From Warburgia ugandensis (taxonomy: Eukaryota > Streptophyta > Magnoliopsida > Canellales > Canellaceae): a DNA stretch of 64,000 nucleotides. The stretch is taken from positions 59,245,880 through 59,309,879 of the forward strand of contig CP141132.1 of assembly GCA_035236585.1 (NCBI GenBank), in the 5' to 3' direction. A model generated the notes under the pieces. That model was not told the origin of the DNA and did not search any database. It saw only the letters and a program-made list of their open reading frames with translations. The translations under genes were made by a program, and so were the position numbers. Position 1 is the stretch's first letter, and each line of letters begins with the position of its first letter. Positions 36,570 through 48,899 of this stretch are shown one piece after another.

Positions 36570-38945
36570 GAGGACTTCTTGGCTATCAATCTTTACTGGT
36601 ACTTCACTCCCACTCCTCTCCTTAATAAAATTGCATTTCATATACTCCATCTTAGTTCAGCTAATTTTAAATCTTTTAGATTCTAATACTTGTCTCAGTA
36701 ACTCTAGCTTTGTGTTTACACCCTCCCTTATCTGATTAATTAAAACTATATCATTTGCAAATAGCATGCACCATGGAATCTCTTCATGCAGATGTTTTTT
36801 TCACTCATCCATAACTAATGTGAAAAGGTATGGGCTTAATGCCGATCCTTGGTGCAATCCTACATTGATAGGAAAATCATTGGTCTCTTTGCTAGTGGTC
36901 TTAGCATTTGTTACCTCTCACTCATACATATCTTTAATTATGTTTATATACCCTTGTGAAACCCCTTTCTCGCCCAACACCCTGCATTTAACTCTCTAGG
37001 GACCCCTATCATAAGATTTTTCTAAGTCAATAAAGACCATGTGGAGGTCCTTCCTGCTCTCTTTATATTTCTCCATCAATTGTCTTAGTAAGAAAATAAG
37101 TTCCATGGTAGACATTATAGGCATGAAACCAAACTGGTTCTCTAATACACTTGTCTCATACCGTAGGCTCTTCTCAATCACTCTTTCAAAAATTTCATAG
37201 TGTTGCTCATAAGTTTGATCACCCAATAATTAGTGCAACTTTGTATGTCTCCTTTATTCTTATAAATTAGTACAATAGAGCTCTTCCTCCATTCATCCTA
37301 CATTTTCTTTGATTTTATAATCTTGTTAAACAACTTGGTCAACCAAACTACTCTAGTATCTCCCATATGCTTCCAAACCTATATTGGTATACCATTGGTC
37401 CCTAGGGCCTTTCTTGATTTCATCTTTTTGAAGGCCTCTTTCACTTTAGGCATTCTAATCTTATAGTCGTATCTATAATGTTTGATGTTATTAAGGTTAC
37501 AGAACTTTCAATCCCTATATTCTTTAAGCAATTATCATTTAGCAATTTTTGAAAGTAACTTTCCCACCTTTGTTTAATGCCGTCATCTTTGATTAGTACC
37601 CTTTGATTATCACTTCTAATGCACTTAACATGGTCTAAGCTTATCTTCTACCGTCTTATTTTTGCAAGTTTAAACACATCTTTCTCACCTTCTCTTGATC
37701 TTAGTTTATTATAGAGATAATCATAAATCTTAAGTGTAACCTCACTTACTCTTCTCTTAGTAACCTTTTCAGCATTCTTATAATATTTATAGTTTTCATT
37801 ATTTCTAGTCTTCTGCCATGCTTTAAAACATGCCTGTTTTTCTTTAATAACTTTTTGCACTTTTTCACTCCACCACCATGTTTCCTTTACTAATTGTATT
37901 TTACCTTTAGATACTCCTAAGATATCTTTTACCACTTTCTTAATGGACTCAGCCATATTAGTCTCCATGGTGTTTACTTCTATTTCATAGTTACAATCCT
38001 TACGAAATGATCTTTCAATATTGCTAAGTAACAAAAAGTCTATTTGGCTTTTATGGAGTTCACTTTTAAAGGTTATTAAGTGTTCATAGCTCTTCATAAA
38101 GAAAGTATTTGCAAGGGTTAAGTTATACGCCAAAGAAAAATTGAGGATAGGTTCCCCCATAACATTTTGTTCTTCAATACCATACCCTCTGTGTACCTTG
38201 TCATATCCTTTCTTTTCTTTTCCTACGTAGACATTTAAGCCTACTCTTATAAATATCCCCTCTGTGTTGGGAATTTTTTGCATGACTCCCTCCATATCTT
38301 CTCAAACTGTCTCTTGATTATATCTTCTAGCCCTACTTGTGGTGCGTATGCACTTATAATGCTTATAATATGCTCTTCTAGAAAAAGTTTTATTGCTATA
38401 ATTCTACCTCTGGTTCTTTTAATGTCTACAACTTTATCCTTTAATTCTTTATTCACCACTATTCCTATGTCATTTCTGCTATTATCCTTTCCTATGTACC
38501 AGAGTTATACACATCAATTTCTCTAGTTTTAGCTCCTTTTCACTTGGTTTATTAGATACAAGTTATGTTGACACTCCTACATTTAATTGTATCTACTACC
38601 TCTAGACTCTTACCTATCAATGTCCCTATATTCCATGTAGCTATACAAATCCTATGCTCTTGAGATAGCCTATTTATCCATGCACTTTCTTAACCCCCAT
38701 GACATGAACCCATGTCTACTTTCCACTGTACCTGGGTTCTGATGCAGTGCGTCACTTTTGAAGGGATGCTTTAGCAGCCCTTGCTCATTTTTTCACTACA
38801 CTTGGGATCCAATGTAGTGTGTCCGTTCTGGGGGAATGCCCTAGCAACCCTTGCCCATTTTTCATTACACCCAGGATTTGATGTGGTGTGTTGTTTAAGG
38901 GGGATGCCTTAGCTTGAGGGAATGTCAATGATCAATTCATGTCAT
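36570..38945 (-). pseudogene. LINE-A, endonuclease and reverse transcriptase
   Basis: On the minus strand, the N-terminus near 38,570-38,650 shows the ATWNIGTLIGKSLEVVDTI-like start of the endonuclease. Then come KRTRGRIIAIKLFLEEHIIS and ISAYAPQVG (38,300-38,440), followed by a long frame at 37,648-38,295 with WWWSEKVQKVIKEK and AWQKTR, the linker before RT. RT follows at 36,600-37,230: ENQFGFMPIMSTMELIFLLR, QLMEKY, then DLHMVFIDLEKSYD (motif A). The catalytic FADD box reads FAND at 36,750-36,761, a lost aspartate. Frameshifts and stops break the ORF. The frame runs into the LTR element's TTTAA duplicate and resumes at 29,011. By family this is a plant L1-type LINE. Confidence 0.9.
38720..38920. 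repeat. Three ~70-bp tandem repeats at the LINE-A 5' side
   Basis: Units start near 38,721, 38,791 and 38,861. Each has a TTCACTACACTTGGGATCC-like start, a GATGCAGTG/AATGTAGTG core, then a GGGATGCCTTAGC-like stretch and CCCTTGCCCATT. They sit just upstream of the LINE-A coding start on the minus strand, so they may be 5' UTR repeat units that carried promoter activity. That function is inference. Confidence 0.8.
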
Positions 38946-38960
38946 GTTAGGGTCGCCATA

Positions 38961-39083
38961 CTTTGAAGAAGTTGAAGATGGTTTTCATCAACTTTTTTCT
39001 TACTTACAAACTAATATACATATGCATATTCATTTGTAAGTAAGAAGAGAAAATAACAAAATCATGTTCAACTTCTTCAAAAA
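38961..39083. repeat. ~120-bp imperfect palindrome (hairpin)
   Basis: The outer arm TTTGAAGAAGTTGAA (from 38,962) pairs with TTCAACTTCTTCAAA (ending near 39,082). The inner arm CTTACTTACAAA pairs with TTTGTAAGTAAG, around an ATACATATGCATAT loop that is itself self-complementary. It is a good candidate for a small foldback MITE or a structured RNA source. Confidence 0.85.
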
Positions 39084-40500
39084 GGTTTTACTTGCCGACT
39101 AGAACTTGATGCAAAATCCTTCTCCTTTTTTATTCATGCTTGGGACAAGCATCGGCAGAGTTGAATATCTCATACCTAAATGACAGAAATGACATTTTTT
39201 TGGACCATGCAGTATCTAAGATGCTACTATAACCAAATCACATTCTTTTTGAATTATTAGATATCAAAGAAGGATAAATTAGATAAAATGTCACATCATC
39301 CCAAGGAAGGCTCCCTATAATAGTAGGTAGCTTTGTGAGGACTGCACGGAATAGGTCCTCTTCTTTCAGTGTGGTAGTAATTGGTAATATTCGTCTACCT
39401 GGTTTCTTCTGTCATAATTTTCATTAATATTTGCTACATGCCATAGTCCTTTGCAAATGTTGGGAGCCTGCTTGCTTAGTAACTTTCAAATAAAAATAAT
39501 GATAACAACAACGACAACTTCTTAAAATAAAGAGTTTAGCTGCATGGACAAAATTGAGTGTGTCCACATAAAGACAACCTAGTTACTTTAGCCATGTTAC
39601 ATTTACATTGTTACTCACTTAACTGATTGTGTGATTCATCCATACATAGTTTGACATGCATATATGGTAGAGGTTTTACATATTTAAAGCCACAATTTTC
39701 TTGGCTCTATATTCTACATTTTGATGAAACATTGTCTTCCAAAAAGACCAATACCATTTTGTTGAAATCATATGAATTGACAATTAAGAATTCCTAATAT
39801 TTTATGCCACAACATTCAAATAGGGAATAAAAAAAAAACGCAACATCATAGAATAGTTCACATTAAACCAAAAGAAAGGCACAATGACAATCTTGCCTTT
39901 GAGTTTATGAAAGAGGCCCCATTTTTTCCTTGTGTTGGCCTGCAGTTTAAGTCAACTCAAGGGGTCCTACAAAGGAAAAGTCTCCCATTTCATCCATTGG
40001 TCATGAATTATCATTTCTTCCAAATAGATAGGAAATGAACTCTAAAAATGATATAGTTCATCTCAAAATTTTGAATCCTTAATTAGATTTGCAAAATTTG
40101 TTGCTCTTTAGGGATGATCTTTATAGAGAATCGCATGATAAGGGGGAAAACAAGAATGACAAAAGGCAAGACCAAGAGGAATAAACATGTGAAACTTTGA
40201 ATGATAGAATATGTTTGATCTCAACTTTGGTTATCATTCATAAGAAAGGATGAGGGAGCCAGAAGACATTTTGAAGCATTCAGGGTTCATGCTCCATCTT
40301 TCTATCCTTAAGAATTACCTTACTCTAGAGAGAATGCTCATTTTGAAGAAGAATGTGTTGAATTATGTAAATGCTCACATGGAATTTAAGGGCATAAATA
40401 ACACATGTAATTGATCCTTAATAGGTCCTTTAATTTTGTAGAAGGTATAGATATTGCCATGCCTTGGCAAACTCTTCTGATCTAAAATACATAGGAGGTG
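39084..40500. other. No recognised feature
   Basis: This 1.4 kb is AT-rich, and I recognise neither a gene nor a repeat. Its right part could be decayed upstream sequence of the plus-strand LINE that becomes recognisable from about 40,720. Confidence 0.4.
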
Positions 40501-40639
40501 GAGGCTACTGATTTCAAAGTTGGTGAAATTTTCTAGTTATGAAATTGAATTTCCTAGATCATTATTTCCAATCAATGTTGATTTACATATGGCACAAGTG
40601 ATGATGTTGTTAGATAAGAAATCTTTTAGCTACTTCTTA

Positions 40640-41150
40640 ATAGAATACAAAATTCTTTTAGTTTGTCTTAGTCAGAATTTCAACTCAGTTTTCTTTCCTC
40701 ATGAAAGATATATGGCAAATAGAATGTCACAACATAAAGGGGAATCTAATGAGTCCATCAAAGATGTTGAATTAGTGGATTTACTTTGCTTAAGTGGAAA
40801 GCTTACTTGCATTGCTAATTAGTCACCACCTACATTAAGTAGAATTAATAGATTGCATCTTTCACCATAATGAATGTTGAGGTCTCCCCTTTTGATGCAA
40901 TTAATCTCTCACTTTATAGTGATTGATCATTGCCCTTTGTGTCTTAATCTTAATCCACCATCTAGAGGGCCAAGACTCGACAAGTTTGATAATACCTAGC
41001 TATAAATGCTAAACATAGTGACCTAATCCCCATCTAGTGGTCATAAGTTCCCTCTTAAAATAGACATGAAAGTGTGTTTCCCATTATGTTGTTCTTCATG
41101 AAAAGGAAGCTATTGGAATGGAGTAAGTTGTACTAGGAGAAAAGAGTATT
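40640..41150 (+). pseudogene. LINE-B endonuclease remnant, plus strand
   Basis: The plus-strand translation reads IKDVELVDLLCLSGKLTCIA, a stop shortly after, then SPPTLSRINRLHLSP, IDHCPLCLNL and GPRLDKFDNT. This is the C-terminal part of a plant LINE endonuclease/exonuclease/phosphatase domain (ELVDLPL.GGKFTW, SRLDRFL.S, SDHCPI.L, GPR.FRFEN.W). A final MKRKLLEWSKLY resembles the KL..LK..LK.WN linker. Several stops break it. The frame ends at the AT/GA microsatellite where the Gypsy LTR begins, so the Gypsy element probably inserted here. No matching RT was found. Confidence 0.75.
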
Positions 41151-41151
41151 G

Positions 41152-41229
<78 letters not shown>
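41152..41229. repeat. (AT)n-(GA)n compound microsatellite
   Basis: An AT run (41,152-41,175) passes directly into a GA run (41,176-41,229). It marks the approximate left edge of the Gypsy 5' LTR. The 3' LTR remnant has only a short AGAGAGAGAG at the matching place (about 52,498). Confidence 0.95.
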
Positions 41230-41230
<1 letters not shown>

Positions 41231-43647
41231 TTACTTACATACCTCTATATTTAATAAGTTTGATCCCCCAAAAATCACTTAATCATCACTAATTAGGATT
41301 AATTCTACAATTTTGCATATCTAGGGTACAAATAAAAAATACACAAAATTAATAATTTTACCCTTGGAAGAGAAATTTATCTTCCAAGCTACATTGAGGA
41401 TCCATAGGTGCCAATGATAAAGTTAGAGAGTTTAAAATATCATTGGATGTCAAATATAAAGTCAGAGTAATCAAAAACCCTAAATGAAACATAAAGCCTT
41501 ATCCTTTCAAAAATGGGTGTTCAATCAAAAGGAAGGTGAAATTTTTTTCCATGTAAGTATCCATGCATATTACTACTTGGAAAGCTCTTAAAGGAAGCCC
41601 AAATAATGTACAATGAGATCATATAGAATATAAGCTTCTAAAATAAAATAAATTAGAATACTGGGGCCATAGAACACTTTTTCCTTACTTTCTCTCTCCT
41701 ATTTAGCTGAAGGAATGGACCACCTAAGGGGAAGCATGAAATTTACCTGTAAAAGTGGTAATTTTCACTCAATTTTAAATGAAATACATGAAGTAATAAT
41801 GATTATTGGTGGAGAAAAATAAGGAGAAGAAATGAGAGACAATTTATGGGAAATCTATGATTGAAATTCATCTTACACTTCAAGCACATAAAGGTCAAGG
41901 TCTACTCTTGTAGATGCATATCCTAAACAATCAACTAGATTTTAATGATAACCAAATTGAAATACTAATGGTGGAGAGTTTTCTATAGGAATACACACCT
42001 ATTTTCAAGGAAGATTTGCTCCTACTATTAAGGAAAAAGATATCCTACCATGGAGGAATGCTATTTCCTAGAGAATTTTTTGATAAGATGGAAGAAAAAT
42101 AGGGAAAACATAGAGTCGATAGGGAAAGCTCTATAGAATCTAGGCTATCCACTCTAGGGTAGTCCAATAAAAATGTGGAGAGTAAAGAAGCTCTAAAAGA
42201 AGATCATTTTGCATAAGATTACTCCAACCAAATCTCATCCACTTAAGATAGGATGATGATGTGTTAAGGACTAAGAATGAAACATTGAAAAGGTAAAACC
42301 CTGGACACTTACCTCTTGCTGAAAAGTCAAATCAAAGTCCTAAGATATCCACCCTTACTTAACATCCAATGAATCACATTCAATTCAGAATTGAAAACTC
42401 TAATGCACTCCAATGGTAATTACGCCTCCCCCTTATCCATCTTCTAATATCAAACCAAATTCCACCTAACTATTAGATTATCTCCTGATCTTCCTCTCTT
42501 TCTTCCCTCTTAGCCAATCACCTCTCCTACCTTCCTACCCACCTTATCCCACTTTCCTTTCTCATCTCACCTACTTAATTGTGTTTCAAGTAAAAAATAT
42601 ACTTGCCACATTAACTCCACTCCTCCCTTTCTCTCTCTTTTCACCTTTTCATCATCAAAATCATCTCACCCCTTCTTCCTTTAGATCCTAGCTTTCCATT
42701 CCTAGGTCTTCCACTCCTAAAACTTTATAAATATGAGTAAAGGGGAAGGGAAACCTATCTTATAAATTTCCCTAGAGTTCAAAGTCAAGAAAAGGAGAAA
42801 AAGAGGGAGGAAGATCACCCTCACCCAAGCTCCCATAGCCAAAACTTCCAAACCTTTGGAGCAAAGATAAGGGCTCTCAACCCAACCCAATTCCCTTTAT
42901 TTTCTTTCTTGTTTTTCATTCCCTTTCTCCTCCCTCCACACATGTATGTGGCATTCATAAATAGTTCATTCATCTTTTATTCTTGTTGTTGTTTCATGGA
43001 TGAAATATATTATGCTTCCTCGAAACTGTCTTGCATGTTTTACATCTCCTATCATGTTTACTTCTCCATGCACTTATATTATAATAATTATCTTCTTTCC
43101 ATGCTTTGTATTTCATGTAGATCTACACTCACTTAGTTACACACATCTTCCATGTTTTGCATGCATTAAGTTCACTTTACTTTGCATGCATCTAGCAGCC
43201 CCTTGAGTTTTCTCTTGCATGCATCATGCATGTTTTAATCTTATCATTATCCACCATCATAGCAAAGCACCTTAAGTTATATGTTTTATCTTCAAATTAC
43301 ATGGATAATATTTTTCTTAGATTTATACTTCAATTTTTATGTTATTATCTTAGGATTTATACACATCTTGGATCCCGTGTAAGTGCCATGCACCAACCCA
43401 CTTTTAGTTGCATACATCATGCTTTAGACTATTTTCCATGCATCATAGTTGCACACATAACCCACCTTCCCTTCCACCCTTCACTCTGGCACACTATCTT
43501 TCTAAGAAAAGCATGCACACCCAGTAGCATGCTTAGGTTCCACATGAACTTCCATCTTTCACTCTTACTTCTCTTTTATTTCACACACCATTCCTCCATC
43601 TTAACTAGTTTTTCACACACTCTTATCTCTCACCTTCTTTCCATCTC

Positions 43648-43731
<84 letters not shown>

Positions 43732-44925
43732 GCGCGCGCGCGTGCGCACACCCCTTAATCCATACAAAGGCTTCACCCTTCCAAACTACTCCTTTGTTCT
43801 TCTATATTTTTTTTCTTATGGGATATGGGATTAAAGGAGAAGGAAAGAGCCCTTGTACCATTCTATAGCAGTAGGGATTCTTTCTATCCTAGATTAAGGT
43901 GTTGAGAGGAAAAACAAATCTTTCTATAAAGCAACTCCAATTCCTACCTAAGGGCTTCATGTTGAAGATTACGACAACTTTCATGAATAAGTACCTATCT
44001 CTTACTTCATCTGATAAGGCTAAAATTGGGTGAGTCCTAAACCAAAGTCCATTGTCTCCCCTTCAGTTTTCTTTTATGCTAGTTCATTCTTATGTTAAGA
44101 AACCTCCTCAATTGCTGCCTCTAACTTAAGGATGGATGACTTCTAATCCCCTTCTTACCTCTCTCCTTAAGAGCTACTCTCTTTTCTAAAAGTTTCTTGT
44201 AAGGAGATGAAACACATTGTCTTACACTTCCATTTCATACATTCTTTTACTTCTTTTAGTGGGTGGTGATCTTTTAGGAAAGGTGTTAAGAGCCTCTGCA
44301 CTTGGCTACCTTAGCACTTCATTCCTAAGGATTTTTTGATAAGAATGGACTTTATGAGTTGTGACATGTTGGGATAATGAGAAGTGAATAGCTTGGTGGT
44401 AATTTAGTGTATTATGTGTTGAAGAGAAGCCTACAAGTTCATGTTGAATGACAATATAATGTAACCATACAACAGAATGAGAGCCTAGGAAGAAGAAGTT
44501 TTATTTGGTTTCTTTACTTGCTTTCTTTATTTTCTTATGTATCAAATCCTTGTAATATTTCCATTAACGAAATAGTTCCTTTTCATTCTTATTCAATTTA
44601 CTTTACTCTTTAGTTAGTTGTTTAATTCCTCGTTTTCTTAGTTAATTAGTTCTAGCCTTAGTTCCTTGTTAATTCACTTTATTTATATGGTGCTTTCTTG
44701 CTTAAGTCTAAAGATTCTTACTTTCTATACATTGTTAATTGTTTTAATTAGATTGTTTACTTTTCTTTTTCTTAAATTTCCTTTACTTGGCTAGGTGAAA
44801 GTAACATAAACTATGTTTTAATTAACTCCATTAATCATAGTGTCCTTGTGGGATTGACCTATATTTGCCAATTCTATACTCCAATAGAGCCATGCACATG
44901 TGGTAATTATTAAGATATATCAAGC
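41230..44925 (+). repeat. 5' LTR of the Gypsy element (start approximate)
   Basis: The first 250 bp match the 3' LTR remnant. The right end is placed by a GTCCTTGTGGGATTGACCTA phrase at about 44,840, which resembles the TCCCTGTGGGATTCGACC phrase near LTR ends of Athila/Tat elements, and by the primer-site remnant after it. A (CA)n/(CG)n run lies inside at 43,650-43,742. No coding sequence is recognised. The inferred length, about 3.7 kb, rests on one LTR and is uncertain. Confidence 0.6.
43650..43742. repeat. (CA)n followed by (CG)n microsatellite
   Basis: A perfect CA run of about 40 units passes into about six CG units, then GTGCGCACAC. Alternating purine-pyrimidine DNA of this length can form Z-DNA in vitro. 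The open frame with poly-TH across it is an artefact. Confidence 0.97.
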
Positions 44926-44927
44926 TT

Positions 44928-44955
44928 TTTACACCACTATCGAGAACTCACAATG
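44928..44955 (+). promoter_or_regulatory. Degenerate primer binding site
   Basis: CACCACTATCGAGAACTCAC resembles, base for base at most positions, the GGCGCCGTTGCCGGGGA-type primer site that follows the 5' LTR in many plant Athila/Tat elements. It is heavily mutated, mostly by C-to-T and G-to-A changes. Confidence 0.5.
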
Positions 44956-46390
44956 AAGTTTAATTAAGATCTAAGTTGTAATGCTTTACCACTAGACGTA
45001 GATTAGGGCGGCATATAGTTGCATTTGTATACTTTCCTTATTCCTATGAATGTGATACTAATTGTTTCTTTTGTTCTAGAATTTGGATGAGAATAAAGCT
45101 TTAGAGGAACACCTTAAGATAGTTTCCATTATCTTTTTATATGAGTGGGTTATAATGAGATCAAAGTTGTATTTTTTATATATGATTCATTCAATTAAAA
45201 TTACGTTTTGTAATAATATAGGTCAAGGGTGGCCCATCCTAACCTAGAGGAGGAGGTGGCCTGTATATGGACCTACCTTTGTATGAGAAGACTTACTCTA
45301 GGACCCCACTATGAGCTTTTCTATCTTCTATCTAATTCCTAGATTAGGGTTTGCATAATACTTTAATTTCTTGCATTATGGATAGTAGTTTAATGGCATA
45401 TATATGCATTTCTCAATAACATGTTGCATATTAATTAGGACTTTGCATTTGAAAACAACTGCACCTAAGCTTAGCTATAACCCAAGGATATAGGCTGTCA
45501 ATGTTATAGTGCCCCATCTATTGAGGCCTTTACCTTTTGTTAAGTAGCATATAGGTAGTTGCATTAGATTTACTGTTTCCTTGCTTAAATAGGACACTTT
45601 TTTATCACTTTAAGGTGCTTATATGTTGATCGAATTGCATGAGATTGTTTAAAACATAGTAAGGGCACTTAACCCCCATAAGATCACTGGTGGATTTAGT
45701 CACAACACCTTGGCCCACCTAAGTTAAACATCACATGATGCATCCCAGCTTTCTGCACTAATATAAAAGTAATCTATAAGAGACCTTAGCCTTTTTGAGC
45801 TAATATGACCCTCTTAGAAGGAGGTAGCCTATTGCCATTCTAGTGGCCCTTATCTAATTAACTATGCTGGTATTTAAATGATTAGCTCTACAAGCACATT
45901 CTATAACTTAGATCATTTAGGGCTGAATGAGGAGGTTACGAAGTGGTTGATTTAGATCATGATCTAACTAGTAAGCAGTAGGAGAAATTTGAAAGAGAGG
46001 AGGAGTTACATAGGATTAGCAATACCTCTCCTTTAAAAAAATTCAAGATAAGAAGCCTTACACCATTATTTTCCTTAGGGAATGAAATATTTTGTGTCCT
46101 TGTTTTAGCATTTAGCTTGAATATTCTAGTTTAGGTCTCCCTTAGACTAGGGAAAAAAAAGAAAAAGTAAAAAGTCTCCTTTGTTGTATATAAACTTAAA
46201 TTCATTACACCATCCATAAGTGCATGCATAATTGTCTATCACTTAATCCTGATCTAGTACCTCTAAAATATAGTGATCAAATGTACTGCCAGGCAAGAAT
46301 AAAGGAATTGAGATGATTAATAGATCCTTACTATAGAAATGGTCGATGAGGTAGTAGAAATGAAACCATTGAAAGATTAATCTACACTTG
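44956..46390. other. Gypsy 5' leader, no domain recognised
   Basis: This lies between the primer-site remnant and recognisable gag. The sequence is AT-rich, with no domain I can name. It presumably holds the packaging leader and the decayed start of gag. Confidence 0.45.
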
Positions 46391-47085
46391 TCCAATTCAA
46401 CTCACCATATTATATAGCTTTACTTGCAACTAATGCAGACTACTTTGAGTTGAAAGTAGGAGTTATTCAACTCCGGTTAAACTTCCATGGGTTACACAAG
46501 GAGGACCGTACCACCATGTCAAGGAATTCCTTGACATTTGCTCTACTTTCAAGTATTGAAATTTCTCAGATGACTCTATTAGTTGAGACTATTCCCATTT
46601 TCTCTAAAGGATAAAGCTAAGTCATGGCTCAACTCTCTAGAAGTAGGATCTATCACCACATGGGGATCAACTAATTAGGAAACTCCTGAATAAGTAATTT
46701 TTTATCCACAAAACCAATGCTCTCAGGTGCAAAATTATAAATTTTCAACAAAAAGAAGGAGAGCATTTCTATGAATACTAGGGACATGGGAAGGACTTGC
46801 TTCTAAAATATCCCCACCATGGATTCAAAAGTGGCAACAAGTGTAGTACTTCTATGAAGGTCTAACATTGAGAATCAACGTATGATAGATGCCACTAGTA
46901 AAGGGGATTTCATGACTAAAAGTAATGTGAAAGCCTATAATTTCTTTGAAATACTTACTAAGAATACCCAAATGGAAAGACATTCACATCCACAAAAGAA
47001 AGGTAGATTATATGAGATAGCAGTCACTCTAAATATTTATAGTAAAATTAAAAAATACCTGGATGATCTAACCCAATGATTAGAT
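46391..47085 (+). pseudogene. Gypsy gag (capsid) remnant
   Basis: In shifting frames the plus strand reads FELKVGVIQL, NFHGLHKEDR, then a LRLFPFSLKDKAKSWLNSLE-like stretch followed by VGSITTW. It continues to a HHG/LW.Q.FY.GL-like region (YFYEGLT) and DATSKGDFMTKSNVKAYNFF. This is the retrotrans_gag capsid of Athila/Tat elements (F.LK..LI, LRLFPFSL.DKA..WL.SL..GSI.TW, FY.GL, IDAA.GG). Many frameshifts disrupt it. A zinc knuckle was not seen. Confidence 0.8.
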
Positions 47086-48039
47086 GCCATCATGATGAAC
47101 AGATCTCATATGGAAACTTAATCTAAGATTTGTTCAAGTTCAAATCATGTTGCTCATTTATGTCCATCTAGCTCTGGTTTCCTAAAGTTCCTTTCGCAGC
47201 AGGCAAATACTATGAATGCATATCTCAATCCTAGTAACAATAACCCTTATTTTGAGACCAACAACCTTTGATGGGCTAGGCATCCAAACGTTTCATGGTC
47301 AAAGAATAAACACCAAGGGGGTCCCTTGGGAATTCCCATCAACAACCTTTTTAGAAAAACAACATCCTTAAACTACAACAACAATCACCTCCATAGTTTC
47401 CACCCCAACAAAGGAAACCATCTTTGGGGAAAAATCTAAACATGTTCATGCAAGGGGCCATGCAATTCCAAAATGATACAAAATAATTTCAAAATGATAC
47501 TAAAGAGACCTTGCATTCCAACTCGTATTCAATTACAAAGTTGAAATATCAGAGGGGTCAGCTTTCTACTGCTCTACAAGAGAGGAAAAAAGGAAAGTTT
47601 CCTAGTCAGCCAGTATCAAATTCCAAGGGTCAGTATAAGATTAGTTCCACATCATCTAATTAAACCAAATCCATCAAAATCCTTAGGAGTTGAAGACAAT
47701 TAGATAATTAGGTAGGCTACATTAGGAAACCACATAACCTGAGGTGAAAGAAAAGCCTAACCAATCCTAGAAAGGGAAAGAAACAGTACAGCCCACATGC
47801 CCCAAAGGCTCCCTTCCCTCAAAGACTGAACATGGCTAGGAACGAGAACAAGTATAATGAGATAATGGACATATTTAAAACAAGCCAATATCAACATTCC
47901 ATTACTCAGTGCTATAAAAGAATTCCCTCCTTATGCTAAATTCTTGAAGGACCTGTGCACACAATAGCGCAAGATTAATATGCATAAAAGGTCTTCCTCG
48001 TCGGACAAGTTAGCTCAATACTGCAACACTAAACCCCTC
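47086..48039. other. Gypsy gag-protease linker, degenerate
   Basis: The coding signal is too broken to assign. Repeated CAAAATGATAC words near 47,469-47,500 and Pro/Lys-rich patches near 47,770-47,820 fit the linker that separates gag from protease in Athila/Tat elements. Confidence 0.45.
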
Positions 48040-48310
48040 TAAAATATAAAGATCCTGGATGCCCTACAATCTCATGTGTTATTGGGAAACACATATTTGA
48101 TAAGGCACTTCTAGATTTAGAGGCAAGTGTTAACCTATTGCCATACTCAATCTATGAGCAACTAGGATTAGGTGAGCTAAAACCTACCTTTACCATACTC
48201 CAACTAGCAAACTGATTTATCAAAATTTCTAAACGAGTAGTAGAAGATGTCTTGATACAAATGAATCGATTTCTCTTTGCAGTGGACTTTTAGTCTTAAA
48301 CACAAAACAT
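48040..48310 (+). pseudogene. Gypsy aspartic protease remnant
   Basis: With small frameshifts the plus strand reads CVIGKHIFDKALLDLEASVN, then LLPYSIYEQLGLGELKPT, then TILQLAN. This is the retropepsin-like domain of Athila/Tat elements (C.IG...F..ALCDLGASVNLMP). The catalytic DLGAS motif appears as DLEAS, so the glycine is lost. Confidence 0.75.
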
Positions 48311-48899
48311 GTATCTAATCTAGATAATTAAATTCTTATCATCTTGAGCCAACCATTCCTAGCCACATCTAGTGCCATTATCAACTGTTAGAATGGAGTC
48401 ATGAAACTATTGTATGGAAATATGAGACTAGAGTTCAAAATTTTCAATGCTGCATAATAGAAGGACTCTGAAGACTTTTTTTACCACGATTGTTATAAAA
48501 AGTCTAGTTCATGACACTTTCTTTTTTGAGTCTGATGAAGTTGGTCCCATCAAGGAAGTGGACCCATTGCTCAAAGAAATAGTGGTAGTGGACCCTTTAA
48601 AATGGAGACAAAAAGTAGAGTACCTTGCACCACCTTCCACAGCTCAAGACCCACCTGAGAAAACACCTATATTAGGCTTAAGACCACTACCAAAGAGTTT
48701 AAAAAATGCATTTTTAGGTCCTTTTGAAATTTTTTATATTATTATTGCTACTGATCTTGATTAAGAATAGGAAGGTAAGCTAGTTAATGTACTCCAGAAG
48801 CATAAGGCAACTATAGTGTGTCCATGTCAGACATTAAAGGTATTAGCCCCACAACTTGTATGCACTATATCCATTTAGAAGAGAATGCTAAAATGTCTT
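48311..48899 (+). other. Protease-RT linker of the Gypsy element
   Basis: A plus-strand frame is open at 48,447-48,764 (105 codons). It ends with APPSTAQDPPEKTP, then LGLRPLPKSLKNAFLG, the acidic and proline-rich linker before RT in Athila/Tat (..LELKPLP..LKYAFLG). It is one of the better preserved stretches of the element. Confidence 0.6.

Noticed and set aside
43226..43834. 202-codon plus-strand open frame
   Set aside because: It crosses the (CA)n/(CG)n microsatellite, giving poly-TH and RAR text, and otherwise resembles no protein; it lies within the Gypsy 5' LTR.
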